A program made the position numbers and the translations under genes. This document shows positions 23,441-31,436 of a DNA stretch of 39,122 nt, piece by piece. The stretch is from an uncultured Peptococcaceae bacterium. Its GTDB lineage: Bacteria; Bacillota; Peptococcia; Peptococcales; Peptococcaceae. The stretch's first letter is position 1. Each line of letters starts with the position of its first letter. The stretch spans positions 1-39,122 of the forward strand of contig CATJSX010000063.1 of NCBI GenBank assembly GCA_949743265.1, given 5' to 3'. The notes below the pieces were generated by a model, which made no database searches, was not told the DNA's origin, and worked only from the letters and a program-made list of their open reading frames with translations.

Positions 23441-24013
23441 ATGTGGATCTATGAAAAAAAATTAGAATTTCCAGTTAATATAAGATCAAAAGATTTGAAA
23501 ATGGCACAATGTCTTATGGCTCAATATGGAGGTCCAAGCGGTGAATTATCTGCTGGTTTGCAATATTTAACTCAACGCTATACTATGCCTACTGGAGCAA
23601 CTAAAGCGTTATTAACAGATATAGGCACAGAAGAACTAGCGCATGTGGAAATATTAGCTACTATGGTTTATCAGATTATGTCCAATGCCACTATTGAAGA
23701 AATTAAAGCTGCCGGAATGGATAAATATTATGTTTTACATGGCAGAGGCGTTTATTATACCGATCCGAACGGTTACAACTGGACTGCAGACTATATTTCA
23801 TCAAAAGACGACCCTATCGTTAATTTGACGCGCAACCTTGCTGCTGAAGAAGAAGCGCGTATTACCTACGAATGGCTAATCAATTTAACTAACGAACCAG
23901 ATATTATTGCACCATTGACTTTTCTGCGTCAGCGAGAGATTGTTCACTATCAACGTTTTGGTGAAGCGCTAATGGATGTACGTGATTATTACAACTGCAA
24001 ACATTATTTCTAA
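23441..24013 (+). CDS. cotJC: Spore coat protein CotJC (manganese catalase-like)
   Basis: 190 residues of the ferritin-like Mn-catalase family. It starts MWIYEKKLEFPVNIRSKDLK. The carboxylate/histidine metal-ligand helices are TDIGTEELAHVEILATMVYQI, AEEEARITYEWLINL and LRQREIVHYQRFGEALMDV. It would disproportionate hydrogen peroxide or protect the coat; catalytic activity of CotJC itself is supported only in a few species. It is last in the operon, followed by a terminator. Confidence 0.95.
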   Translation: MWIYEKKLEFPVNIRSKDLKMAQCLMAQYGGPSGELSAGLQYLTQRYTMPTGATKALLTDIGTEELAHVEILATMVYQIMSNATIEEIKAAGMDKYYVLHGRGVYYTDPNGYNWTADYISSKDDPIVNLTRNLAAEEEARITYEWLINLTNEPDIIAPLTFLRQREIVHYQRFGEALMDVRDYYNCKHYF

Positions 24014-24042
24014 AAAAGTTAAACCTTAATACAGTATAATAA

Positions 24043-24098
24043 AAAGGAGTTGTTGCCAAAAGATGAAAATTCTTACTAGCAATAACTCCTTTCTTTAT
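24043..24098 (+). terminator. Terminator after cotJC
   Basis: AAAGGAGTTgTTGC pairs with GCAAtAACTCCTTT and is followed by CTTTATT. The loop is long, about 25 bases. Confidence 0.65.
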
Positions 24099-24309
24099 TG
24101 AATCAAAAAAGATGTCAAAGCAGAAGGAAATGATAAAAATAATTTCTATCAACTGATAGATGGGCAGTATTAGCCAATGGCCCTAAATCTCGAATCATTA
24201 AAACATTTCATTGCCATATTTTTAACATCAACAGATTATTTTAGGCGGTATTTTAAAAAATTATCACGGTAAACTGTTTTTGGTAAAGTAAAAAGTAAGT
24301 TCCTCACTA
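24099..24309. other. Intergenic region, nothing recognised
   Basis: AT-rich, with no open frame that has a ribosome-binding site, no clear hairpin and no similarity to an element I know. Confidence 0.5.
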
Positions 24310-24338
24310 TTGACGGCAGAAAAATTTATTTGTATACT
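24310..24338 (+). promoter_or_regulatory. Sigma-A promoter for the small gene at 24374
   Basis: TTGACG (24310-24315), 17-base spacer, TATACT (24333-24338). Confidence 0.75.
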
Positions 24339-24373
24339 TAAAAATAAATGAAAAAATTAGGGGAGCGATCCAG

Positions 24374-24640
24374 ATGAGTTATATTAGAGCTAATGAATTT
24401 GTTTTACAAAGTGATACGGTAAAATTTATCTATGAACAAGCTGTCAAAATGGGTTACGATGAGGAACAGATTGAGGAACTTTTGGCAGCGTTTGATCGGG
24501 ATTTTTTGCGCAAAATGAAAGACGAAATAGAAATTATTGATAAAAATTCGGCAGTTTACAAGGATTTAGAATCCTTTATCAACGGTGAAGCCTATGGCTA
24601 TAATATTCATTTTTGTATGCTGCGTTATGGCGGGCGTTAA
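24374..24640 (+). CDS. Hypothetical protein, 88 residues
   Basis: Not recognised. A small acidic, mainly helical protein (MGYDEEQIEELLAAFDRDFLRKMKDEIEIIDKN) with an aromatic C-terminus ending in YGYNIHFCMLRYGGR. The gene has its own sigma-A promoter, a GGGGAG ribosome-binding site eight bases before the ATG, and a terminator right at its stop, so it is a real single-gene unit. Its length and acidity would suit a protein-binding regulator, but there is no motif to support any name. Confidence 0.75.
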   Translation: MSYIRANEFVLQSDTVKFIYEQAVKMGYDEEQIEELLAAFDRDFLRKMKDEIEIIDKNSAVYKDLESFINGEAYGYNIHFCMLRYGGR

Positions 24641-24667
24641 GCACAAGCGTTTTGCTTGTGCTTTTTT
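24640..24667 (+). terminator. Terminator after the 88-residue gene
   Basis: AGCACAAGC-GTTTT-GCTTGTGCT followed by TTTTT; it begins at the last base of the stop codon. Confidence 0.92.
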
Positions 24668-24733
24668 ACTGTAGTATTCCGGAAAAGGAACTGGAACAAA
24701 ATAAGAAAGCGCTTTTAGCGTATGGAGGTTGAA

Positions 24734-25858
24734 ATGGATTTTTATCGCAAAATTATTACCAAACTAGATTTTACTTTGTTGCTGACCATTGCCGCTATTT
24801 TATTAATGGGGGTGTTTGTTTTAGACAGCGCTACCTCTCATTTACGTAGTTCTTATGTATTTCGTCAGTTGATTTGGATCGGTATTGGAACTGTAGCGAT
24901 TTTGGTAACGTTACGATTTGATTATGTCATTCTGAAAAAATATTACAAACATTTATACGTCTTGAATATCATTTTGCTTGTTGCCGTTTATTTGTTGAAT
25001 GACCCTCAAAAAGGTGCTCGTTCATGGTTTCCGTTGGGTCCTTTAGGCAATTTTCAGCCAGCAGAAGTAGGAAAAATTATTTTGATTATTACACTAGCGC
25101 AATTTTTGCTGGAACGCAAAGGGCGACTGAATACTTTTAAAGAATTATTGCCGGTTTTTGTATTTGTCGGCGTACCAACGTTACTGGTATTTATTCAGCC
25201 GGATTTGGGCACCGCATTGGTTTATGTAGCAATTATGGTAGGTATGCTTTACATTTCCGGCGCAAATTGGAAGCTGCTGACCTCATTATTTGGCGGTGGT
25301 GTGGCGGTGGCTTTGGGCTATGTGTTTGGTGTCTACAAATTCGGCTGGCCATCAGTATTGGCAGAACATCAATTAAATCGTTTTTTGGTGATGTTTGACC
25401 CAGCCATTGATCCGCAAGGTATTGGTTGGAATGTGCGGCAAGCGAAAATTGCTATTGGTAACGGCGGATTATTTGGACAGGGATTGGGTGCTGGTAGCCA
25501 AAGCAGTGGTCAATTTTTACCTGAACAATGGACAGACTTTATATTTGCTGTTTTCGCTGAGGAATTAGGCTTTTTGGGTGCTGGTGTATTATGTGTACTT
25601 TTTGCTGTGTTGTTATATAGAGGATTACGTATTGGTATGCTTGCCAAAGACAGTTACGGTAGCTTGGTGGCAAGCGGTATTGTCAGCATGTATTTCTTCC
25701 ATATTTTGGAAAATATTGGAATGAATTTGGGGATAATGCCGATTACTGGTATTCCACTTCCTTTCGTTAGCTATGGTGGCAGTGCTATGCTGACTAATTT
25801 TATCGGCGTAGCCTTATTGATGAATATTTATGTCCGACGGCAACGTTTAATTTTTTAG
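24734..25858 (+). CDS. rodA: Rod shape-determining protein RodA (SEDS glycosyltransferase)
   Basis: A 374-residue polytopic SEDS protein with about ten membrane segments. It polymerises lipid II into glycan chains with PBP2. Conserved stretches are LGPLGNFQPAEVGKIILIITLAQFL, FIQPDLGTALVYVAI (the D of QPDLGT is the essential Asp), GWNVRQAKIAIGNGGLFGQGLGAGSQS, LPEQWTDFIFAVFAEELGFLGA and ITGIPLPFVSYGGSAML. ATG 24734 is chosen because GGAGG precedes it; the ATG at 24722 lies ahead of that site. It is encoded away from mreBCD-mrdA, but its product would join them. Confidence 0.95.
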   Translation: MDFYRKIITKLDFTLLLTIAAILLMGVFVLDSATSHLRSSYVFRQLIWIGIGTVAILVTLRFDYVILKKYYKHLYVLNIILLVAVYLLNDPQKGARSWFPLGPLGNFQPAEVGKIILIITLAQFLLERKGRLNTFKELLPVFVFVGVPTLLVFIQPDLGTALVYVAIMVGMLYISGANWKLLTSLFGGGVAVALGYVFGVYKFGWPSVLAEHQLNRFLVMFDPAIDPQGIGWNVRQAKIAIGNGGLFGQGLGAGSQSSGQFLPEQWTDFIFAVFAEELGFLGAGVLCVLFAVLLYRGLRIGMLAKDSYGSLVASGIVSMYFFHILENIGMNLGIMPITGIPLPFVSYGGSAMLTNFIGVALLMNIYVRRQRLIF

Positions 25859-25920
25859 TGTGTGCAAGCGATTGTTTGACGACTGGATAAAAAACGGCCA
25901 ATCGGGAGGAGAAAAGTATT

Positions 25921-26586
25921 TTGGAAAAAATTTTGGTCATAGAAGATGAAGAACCCATTCGGGAATTGATTAAATTGAATTTAATACTGGCTGGTTATGA
26001 GGTATTGGAAGCCAAAGACGGCATCGAAGGGTTGAATATGATGAAACAACAACCGGTCAATTTGGTGCTTTTGGACGTTATGCTGCCAAAAATGGATGGT
26101 TTTGAATTATTGCCGCACATTACTGCATTGGAAATTCCTGTTATTTTATTGACAGCAATGGATGCTCTAACAGACAAAGTAAAAGGCTTTAACTTAGGAG
26201 CCGATGATTATATTACTAAGCCTTTTGAATCAATGGAATTGTTGGCGAGAGTTAAAGCGCTTTTGCGCCGCAGTGAAGTCAAAAATAAACCGCAAACCGA
26301 AAAAATGTTATCATTTCACGAAATTACACTGCTTCTTGATCAGCACAAGGTTTTAAAAAACGACGTGGAAATTGAATTGACCTTTAAAGAATTTGAATTG
26401 CTGCGTCTTTTGGTTGAAAATAAAAATATTGTACTTTCTCGAGAAAAATTGCTGGAGTTGGTTTGGGATTATGAATATGAAGGGAATACCCGCACAGTGG
26501 ACATTCATATTCAGCGCTTACGCAACAAATTAGAAACGGATCGCATCAAAACTGTTTACAAAGTAGGTTATCGTTTGGAGGATTAG
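25921..26586 (+). CDS. OmpR/PhoB-family response regulator
   Basis: 221 residues starting at TTG 25921 (GGGAGGAG nine bases ahead). The receiver domain has the acidic pair EDEE at the N-terminus, phosphoacceptor D52 in LLDVMLP, T in ILLTAMDA and K in DDYITKPF. The C-terminal winged helix (from about 125) has LTFKEFELLRLLVENKNIVLSREKLLELVWDYEYEGNTRTVDIHIQRLRNKL. It is a transcription factor acting as a dimer on direct repeats. It is two bases from the kinase gene; a matching direct repeat lies after that gene, ahead of the lipoprotein gene. Confidence 0.93.
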   Translation: MEKILVIEDEEPIRELIKLNLILAGYEVLEAKDGIEGLNMMKQQPVNLVLLDVMLPKMDGFELLPHITALEIPVILLTAMDALTDKVKGFNLGADDYITKPFESMELLARVKALLRRSEVKNKPQTEKMLSFHEITLLLDQHKVLKNDVEIELTFKEFELLRLLVENKNIVLSREKLLELVWDYEYEGNTRTVDIHIQRLRNKLETDRIKTVYKVGYRLED

Positions 26587-26587
26587 C

Positions 26588-27997
26588 ATGAATTTCAGCG
26601 TCAAAATATCGTTGACCTACCTTTGTATCTATTTGATGGTTATTACCGCTGTAGGCATTACCGTAACAGAAAATAGTTGCGAGCGTATGAAAGAACAAGA
26701 AGTTCATCGCAGTGTGGCAGAAGCAGAAAATATTCGCTCCAATATTGTATTGTATTTAATGAACAGCCATAACAATGAAGCGCCTATAACGGATTTCGCT
26801 GAAAGTATCGTTGATTTGTTTAGTAATACCAGCAACTATCTGGAAGTTTTTGACGAGCAATTGACGCTTTTAGCTACCAATTTACCCGCTCTTTATAGTG
26901 GCAGTCGCGAAGAACTTTTGGCAGCTAATACGAATCAGCGCAGTGTTATTTTACGCCATGATGATTTGGGCAAGTATTATTTATTTGTCAGTTTTGTGGT
27001 AGAAATAGATAATCAGCGTTTAGTCATCAGTATGGTCAAAGAGATTTCGCATCTTGATGAACAAAAGCAAAATGATTATATTTTCTTTTTGGAAGTGGGA
27101 TTGATTGGATTATTTATTGTGGCAATAGTCGTTATGGTGACGACACGAATTTTGATGAAGCCTATTAAAGAATTAGATCAAGCGGCGCAAAGTATTGCTG
27201 CAGGTAATTTTGCTGAACGAGTGGCTCTCTCAACCAATGACGAAGTGGGGAGTTTGGCGCTGCAATTTAATCTCATGGCGGCAGAAGTTGAGAATAAAAT
27301 TTCTGAATTACAAGAAGAAACGCATCGGCAACAACGTTTCGTTGATAATTTGACACATGAATTGCGTACGCCGCTGACGTCAATTATTGGTTATGCCGAT
27401 TTGCTGCAAAAAATGGCATATGACGAAAAATTATTCGCCAAAAGTTTAGGCTATATTTATAATGAAGGTAAAAGAATGCTCAATCTCAACAAAATGCTCT
27501 TGGATTTGACCTACTATCGAGAGGGCGAGCTGGAATTTGAACTGTGCAGCATGAAGCATATTTGTCAAGAAGCCATGGTACTATTAAACAATCGCGCCGA
27601 AGAAAAAGGCGTTACACTACGACTTGAAGGAGACGATTTTGTAATGCCCATGGCGGTTGATTTAATGAAAAGTGTTCTCGTTAATTTGCTTGACAATAGT
27701 TTAAAAGCCAGCACTGCTGGTAGCAATATTACCATCACTTTAGCATATAACCATCGCAATTATATTGTAGCTGTTGCTGATCAAGGAAAAGGAATGCGTC
27801 CAGAAGAAGTCAAGCGAATTAAAGAACCTTTCTATCGCGTAGATAAAGCCCGTGCTCGTCAAGATGGTGGATTGGGTTTAGGAACGGCATTGTGCAACCA
27901 AATTGTGACTCGTCATCATGGAGAATTGATTTATGAAAGTCAATTAGATGTCGGTACAACTGCTTATCTTCATTTTCCTATTGATGAAAATCGCTAA
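26588..27997 (+). CDS. Membrane sensor histidine kinase
   Basis: 469 residues. Membrane segment 1 is about 7-27 and an extracytoplasmic sensor loop of about 130 residues follows; segment 2 is about 163-187 (FLEVGLIGLFIVAIVVMVT). Then come HAMP (MKPIKELDQAAQSIAAGNFAERV), HisKA with H257 in NLTHELRTPLTSIIGY, and HATPase with N box LVNLLDNSLKAS, G1 ADQGKGM and G2 GGLGLGTALCNQIV. It phosphorylates the adjacent regulator. The sensor loop has no recognised domain, so the signal is unknown. GAGGATTAGC precedes the ATG. Confidence 0.93.
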   Translation: MNFSVKISLTYLCIYLMVITAVGITVTENSCERMKEQEVHRSVAEAENIRSNIVLYLMNSHNNEAPITDFAESIVDLFSNTSNYLEVFDEQLTLLATNLPALYSGSREELLAANTNQRSVILRHDDLGKYYLFVSFVVEIDNQRLVISMVKEISHLDEQKQNDYIFFLEVGLIGLFIVAIVVMVTTRILMKPIKELDQAAQSIAAGNFAERVALSTNDEVGSLALQFNLMAAEVENKISELQEETHRQQRFVDNLTHELRTPLTSIIGYADLLQKMAYDEKLFAKSLGYIYNEGKRMLNLNKMLLDLTYYREGELEFELCSMKHICQEAMVLLNNRAEEKGVTLRLEGDDFVMPMAVDLMKSVLVNLLDNSLKASTAGSNITITLAYNHRNYIVAVADQGKGMRPEEVKRIKEPFYRVDKARARQDGGLGLGTALCNQIVTRHHGELIYESQLDVGTTAYLHFPIDENR

Positions 27998-28013
27998 AAA
28001 ACGGAACGATTTG

Positions 28014-28031
28014 TTTACAACTATTTTACAA
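28014..28031 (+). promoter_or_regulatory. PhoP/WalR-type direct repeat ahead of the lipoprotein gene
   Basis: TTTACAA at 28014-28020 and again at 28025-28031, an 11-base period. PhoP of Bacillus binds TT(A/T/C)ACA repeats with about five bases between; WalR uses TGTWAH-N5-TGTWAH. OmpR-class regulators bind such half-sites one helical turn apart. The core promoter after it is unclear: TATGAT at 28062-28067 has no good -35, which suits an activated promoter. Confidence 0.5.
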
Positions 28032-28120
28032 AATAGAAGCAGATTTGATAAAGGATACTGATATGATAAAGACATAGCCAAGAAATTAATGACCGTTTAT
28101 TTGGGAAAGGATGATTAAAA

Positions 28121-28450
28121 ATGAAAAGAGTATTAGCTACTGTATTATGTTTGTCTTTATCTATGTTTGCTTTGGTAGGTTGTGGTAATAAAGATAGTCA
28201 ACAACAACAGCAACAAACACCGCAACAGCAGCAACAACAACAGCAAGGTGATGATGCCAACAAAGGTCAAGACGCTGATAAACAAGGCGAAGATCAAGAT
28301 GCTAACGCACCAGCAGGCGCTACTCAAGATGGTGACAAAAAAGGTGAAGAAGGTCAAGACGCTAATACGCCGACAGAAGATGGAGATGATCCAACTTTAA
28401 CAGAAGGCGATGACACTCCAAATGATGATGGTGACAAAAAAGCTGAATAA
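28121..28450 (+). CDS. Low-complexity lipoprotein with polyglutamine tract
   Basis: 109 residues. A lipoprotein signal peptide (MKRVLATVLCLSLSMFALVGC) ends in the lipobox LVGC, with the lipidated Cys at 21. The mature part begins GNKDS, then Q6-TP-Q8, then an extremely acidic Asp/Glu/Gly/Asn-rich tail to the end. There are no folded-domain motifs. It is anchored on the outer face of the membrane and is probably disordered. AAAGG sits ahead of the ATG. It lies directly after the two-component pair and has a direct repeat in its promoter region, so it is a likely target of that regulator. Role unknown; charge buffering or a surface spacer are guesses. Confidence 0.8.
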   Translation: MKRVLATVLCLSLSMFALVGCGNKDSQQQQQQTPQQQQQQQQGDDANKGQDADKQGEDQDANAPAGATQDGDKKGEEGQDANTPTEDGDDPTLTEGDDTPNDDGDKKAE

Positions 28451-28462
28451 TTGCTGAGAATT

Positions 28463-28498
28463 AACCCCGTAATTTCCATAAAGGAAAACGGGGTTTTT
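28463..28498 (+). terminator. Terminator after the lipoprotein gene
   Basis: AACCCCGTaatTTCC pairs with GGAAaACGGGGTT and is followed by TTTGTTTT. Confidence 0.85.
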
Positions 28499-28524
28499 GT
28501 TTTATTTTAAAGTAAATTGAACAA

Positions 28525-28734
28525 TTAAAAACGAAAATGCAGTTCTTCCCAAAGCATTGCTGCCATAAAAATGGCCATATAACTGCTCAAAACTGCCAAT
28601 AACAATAAAATGATAGCGATAAATTTCCACCATGTTGTTTTATAAAAACAATATGTAGCGGCGTTATAAAACATAATGGCGGCAATCGTTGTACCACATA
28701 GGGCAAAAAAAGTCATAACGATGGCAAGAGCCAT
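28525..28734 (-). CDS. Small membrane protein, 69 residues
   Basis: Not recognised. Two hydrophobic helices (about 2-26 and 37-60) are separated by a short polar turn (YKTTWWKF), with a charged end WEELHFRF. GGGAT lies ahead of the ATG. It has no homologous neighbour. It may be a small envelope protein of the kind common in Firmicutes. The ORF is plausible by start site and hydrophobicity only. Confidence 0.55.
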   Translation of the reverse strand: MALAIVMTFFALCGTTIAAIMFYNAATYCFYKTTWWKFIAIILLLLAVLSSYMAIFMAAMLWEELHFRF

Positions 28735-29033
28735 GCTTATCCCTGCTTTCCTAGCAACATGTTAAACTAAATCATAACCAAACAATGTAATTAGTTAAAA
28801 TCTGAAGCCAGAGAACAAAAAATTGTCGATAAGGTGTTGTCAAGCGATTAGCTCCCTATGCTAATAATAAACCTGAGCAAGTACTTTTTAACAAAAATAT
28901 CTTTTTCTCATTGGTACTTTCCCTTGCGATCTGTTGTAATACTTACAACATACTATTATCATAATGCAAAATTTTCCTATTGGAAAATATGTACGTATTG
29001 TCACATTTTTGACCAATGATTTGTTTGAGCAAA
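28735..29033. other. Intergenic region, nothing recognised
   Basis: About 300 AT-rich bases between a small membrane protein gene and the end of the iron-sulfur protein gene. Short overlapping minus-strand frames exist, but none has a good start. A short hairpin at 29013-29042 overlaps the stop of the iron-sulfur gene. Confidence 0.4.
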
Positions 29034-30086
29034 TTATTGGGAGGCTTGGCAAAAATGGCAAATTGGCTGATCTTGGGGATAGTGCCAAAATGGTTGGTCA
29101 CATTGCGTGCAAGTTTGTTCAGAGGCTTTAGCAAGTGTTTGCGGCGTTTTATTAAGCAATTGACCAATAGTAAGACGGTCTGACCAATATAAACCTTTTG
29201 ACAGGCAGACATTAGTGCAAATATTACATTGGTTGCATAAAACAGGCTGAAAAAGCAAAGATTTCTCACCATTTTCGTCAGTATGGAGCGATAGAGCTTC
29301 TGTTGGACAAAGTTTGCTGCAAGCTTCGCAAAAAGTACACGCATCGTTTGCTAATAAGCGATAGGGCAATTCTTTCGTCAAATCGAGTGATTTCTGTTGG
29401 CGATATAACATAGCCAAAGGCACTCGTTTAGCAATAATTTCTGGTGTAAATGATGGATCCAGTTGATTAACGAGCATTTCTGCAGAAGCGGCGACTGCTT
29501 TTTTTGACGTCGTTTTAGCTTGGGAAAAAATATTTTGTAAAAAGAAACGACGGTTGGGTAAAAAATGATCATCACTTTGTTGGCTGACGTCAATCAATTG
29601 AAGCTTGTCTAAAGGAAGATGAAACTGTTCCAAAAACAAGGTTAGATTTTGTGCTTGCCACCGATTAGGACATTGTGCACAGGTTTGGCTATTATAATAA
29701 AGTGTTAATTGAGAAACTTGTTGTAAAAGACGAAAAATCAATTCGGGATACAGTTGCCCAAAACAGCTGATTTGAAGCTGACCTTGTGGCGTGTTGACAT
29801 CATGACGACAGCTAAGGGTTAGCGAATCATTTTTATCAACAGCAGAAAGTAAGGCGTCTTCCTCTAAAGAAAATACTTGCATAGGACAGGCGGCAACGCA
29901 AAGACCGCAATTTTGGCAGCCGTCAGCTTGCCATTGTCCATCAATAAAAGCGAGCGCATGAGTAGGACAAATATCCTGACAGATTTGACAATCATTTAAC
30001 GACGAATACTGGCGACTGCAACGATGATTATCAATACTCAGAGGTCTCAATTCTTTTAAAACATGCGTTAAAGAAAATAGTTTCAT
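29034..30086 (-). CDS. Multi-cluster ferredoxin-like protein with C-terminal zinc ribbon
   Basis: 350 residues. Two ferredoxin pairs give four potential [4Fe-4S] motifs: CQICQDICPTHAL and CQNCGLCVAACPM near the N-terminus, CTFCEACSKLCPTEAL and CNQCNICTNVCLSKGL near 250-300. Between them lies about 170 residues with CSxC/CPN patterns (SQTCAQCPNRWQ) and a hydrophilic domain. At the C-terminus CTQCDQPF ... CHFCQASQ looks like a zinc ribbon. The fourth motif lacks the proline that follows the last cysteine in the other three. It probably carries electrons or acts as maturation scaffold in anaerobic metabolism; no partner is nearby. AAGGAGG precedes the ATG. Confidence 0.8.
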   Translation of the reverse strand: MKLFSLTHVLKELRPLSIDNHRCSRQYSSLNDCQICQDICPTHALAFIDGQWQADGCQNCGLCVAACPMQVFSLEEDALLSAVDKNDSLTLSCRHDVNTPQGQLQISCFGQLYPELIFRLLQQVSQLTLYYNSQTCAQCPNRWQAQNLTLFLEQFHLPLDKLQLIDVSQQSDDHFLPNRRFFLQNIFSQAKTTSKKAVAASAEMLVNQLDPSFTPEIIAKRVPLAMLYRQQKSLDLTKELPYRLLANDACTFCEACSKLCPTEALSLHTDENGEKSLLFQPVLCNQCNICTNVCLSKGLYWSDRLTIGQLLNKTPQTLAKASEQTCTQCDQPFWHYPQDQPICHFCQASQ

Positions 30087-30124
30087 CGTTTTTCCTCCTT
30101 CTTAAATGTTATCTTACTACGAAT

Positions 30125-30153
30125 ATCATAAAAATAAAAGCCCACAATATCAA
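30125..30153 (-). promoter_or_regulatory. Sigma-A-type promoter of the iron-sulfur protein gene
   Basis: Minus strand: TTGATA (30153-30148), 17-base spacer, TATGAT (30130-30125), 40 bases ahead of the start. Confidence 0.55.
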
Positions 30154-30668
30154 CCAAAACAGAGAGTGTTGCAAATTCAGAATATAGTATTTCTGTTGCA
30201 AACAACGTTTGAAGATACTAGCTTTGAAGTTGTCATTTTTGTAATGATGTTATGTGTTGGTTGTTTCGTATTTTTTAGCGTGCGTCAGAATAAATGATTT
30301 TTTCACCAGTGGTTTTTGTAGACAAAGCAGTCCAAATTTAACCAATTATCGTTTTGTTGGCATTTCTACGAAAGCAATGATGCTTAAACGATGGTTTTGT
30401 ATCATTCGCTAATCAAGCAAAGTCTTTGTTTGTATAGTGATACATAAAGTTTTGATAAAACGCTCAGCTACATGAGCAATATTTTCTAGCCAGCTCAGGT
30501 AATTAGTAAAACTGCTGTCAAATATGGCGGTATCTTTCTTGTTGTTAATCAAACGACGAGGAGAAGGATTTTTTACTTCATTTATAATTTTGTGTATCAT
30601 ACCTTTGTTTGGTAGCCGTTGATTATTTAACGCCGCGAAAATCACTTTGGGCACCATTATGGAGGCAA
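30154..30668. other. 500-base region without a supported gene
   Basis: A plus-strand frame (30106-30297, 63 codons) and a minus-strand frame (30409-30687, 92 codons) are open, but neither has a usable ribosome-binding site. The latter starts inside a terminator stem. No motif is recognisable. It may be gene remains or non-coding DNA. Confidence 0.45.
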
Positions 30669-30669
30669 T

Positions 30670-30716
30670 AAAAAATGCCTTGCTCAATCAGTATCAGACT
30701 GAGCAAGGCATTTTTT
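30670..30716 (-). terminator. Terminator overlapping the end of the orphan membrane gene
   Basis: AAAAAATGCCTTGCTCA pairs perfectly with TGAGCAAGGCATTTTTT. On the minus strand the left arm encodes KCLAQ and the TGA stop is in the right arm. Confidence 0.9.
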
Positions 30717-31307
30717 GCTTTTTTTGGTATCCATTTTAACGAATAATAACGCGTTTAACGGTATCATTGCCATCAATAAATATAGTCCCCACTGTTCGGT
30801 TAAAACAAAACTGCTGCCCATAATAGTTAGTGCATTTTTGGCAAACACCATAAAACCAATTTCAGCGAGACATAATACGATGCCGATCATAAATCGTTGC
30901 ATGGTAGAAAGGGTATATACCAATGGTACCACTACACTGATAAAAACCAAATTGCAGATATAAGTCAGCAGAAATGTTTCTCGCAATAACGGATTTTCCA
31001 CATAACTAGCGTAAAAGGTAGCGCCCAGCATGGTCACGATTTTTAAATAAAACATGCCTAGTGTCATAATAAGATAACTCATCAAATAGCGGCTAAAAAT
31101 TTCTTTATCAGCATCAACATCTTCTTCTAAACAAGTCAAATTTTGCGTTTGGGAAAAAAACGGCAAAAACGCTACGCAGAGACCAGTTAGCATGATGGCA
31201 TTGCCAGAAAGAAAAGTGCGCACTGTAATCAATATCGTCATGATACAAAGCATGGGGTTTAGTCGTAACGTTTGAAATTGTTTTCCTACCAACTGCACCA
31301 TGTTCAT
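30684..31307 (-). CDS. Polytopic membrane protein resembling an ABC-2 permease
   Basis: 207 residues with about six hydrophobic segments; ABC-2-type topology (FLSGNAIMLTGLCVAFLPFF, YLMSYLIMTLGMFYL, TYICNLVFISVVVPLV, GLYLLMAMIPLNALLF). The loop after segment 2 (EEDVDADKEIFSRY) is acidic. No ATPase gene is adjacent, so it is an orphan or uses a partner elsewhere; I am not sure of the family. ATG 31307 has AAGGG about nine bases before; the ATG at 31316 is too close to it. It has a perfect sigma-A promoter and its terminator overlaps the stop. Confidence 0.65.
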   Translation of the reverse strand: MNMVQLVGKQFQTLRLNPMLCIMTILITVRTFLSGNAIMLTGLCVAFLPFFSQTQNLTCLEEDVDADKEIFSRYLMSYLIMTLGMFYLKIVTMLGATFYASYVENPLLRETFLLTYICNLVFISVVVPLVYTLSTMQRFMIGIVLCLAEIGFMVFAKNALTIMGSSFVLTEQWGLYLLMAMIPLNALLFVKMDTKKSKKCLAQSDTD

Positions 31308-31349
31308 GATTATCATATCCCTTCTTTAACAAGAATTGTCATTGCTGTT

Positions 31350-31378
31350 ATTATAAATGATATATACAGATGTGTCAA
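31350..31378 (-). promoter_or_regulatory. Consensus sigma-A promoter of the orphan membrane gene
   Basis: Minus strand: TTGACA (31378-31373), 17-base spacer, TATAAT (31355-31350). Both hexamers and the spacing are perfect. A rough dyad (TTGnCA...CTGT / ACAG...TGnCAA) spans the promoter, as an operator might. Confidence 0.88.
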
Positions 31379-31436
31379 GAAAAACATGAAAAAATTTTTA
31401 TGGCGCAAATTTCCAGTAAAATTTTTGGCTCGCAAA

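Noticed and set aside
30106-30297. Open frame of 63 codons on the plus strand
   Set aside because: It overlaps the promoter of the divergent iron-sulfur protein gene, has no ribosome-binding site and shows no motif.
30409-30687. Open frame of 92 codons on the minus strand
   Set aside because: Its start lies within the terminator stem of the previous gene and it has no ribosome-binding site or recognisable motif.
31356-31378. CopY/BlaI-like box (TACA-N2-TGT) near the orphan membrane gene
   Set aside because: Only a partial match to TACANNTGTA and no regulator gene nearby.
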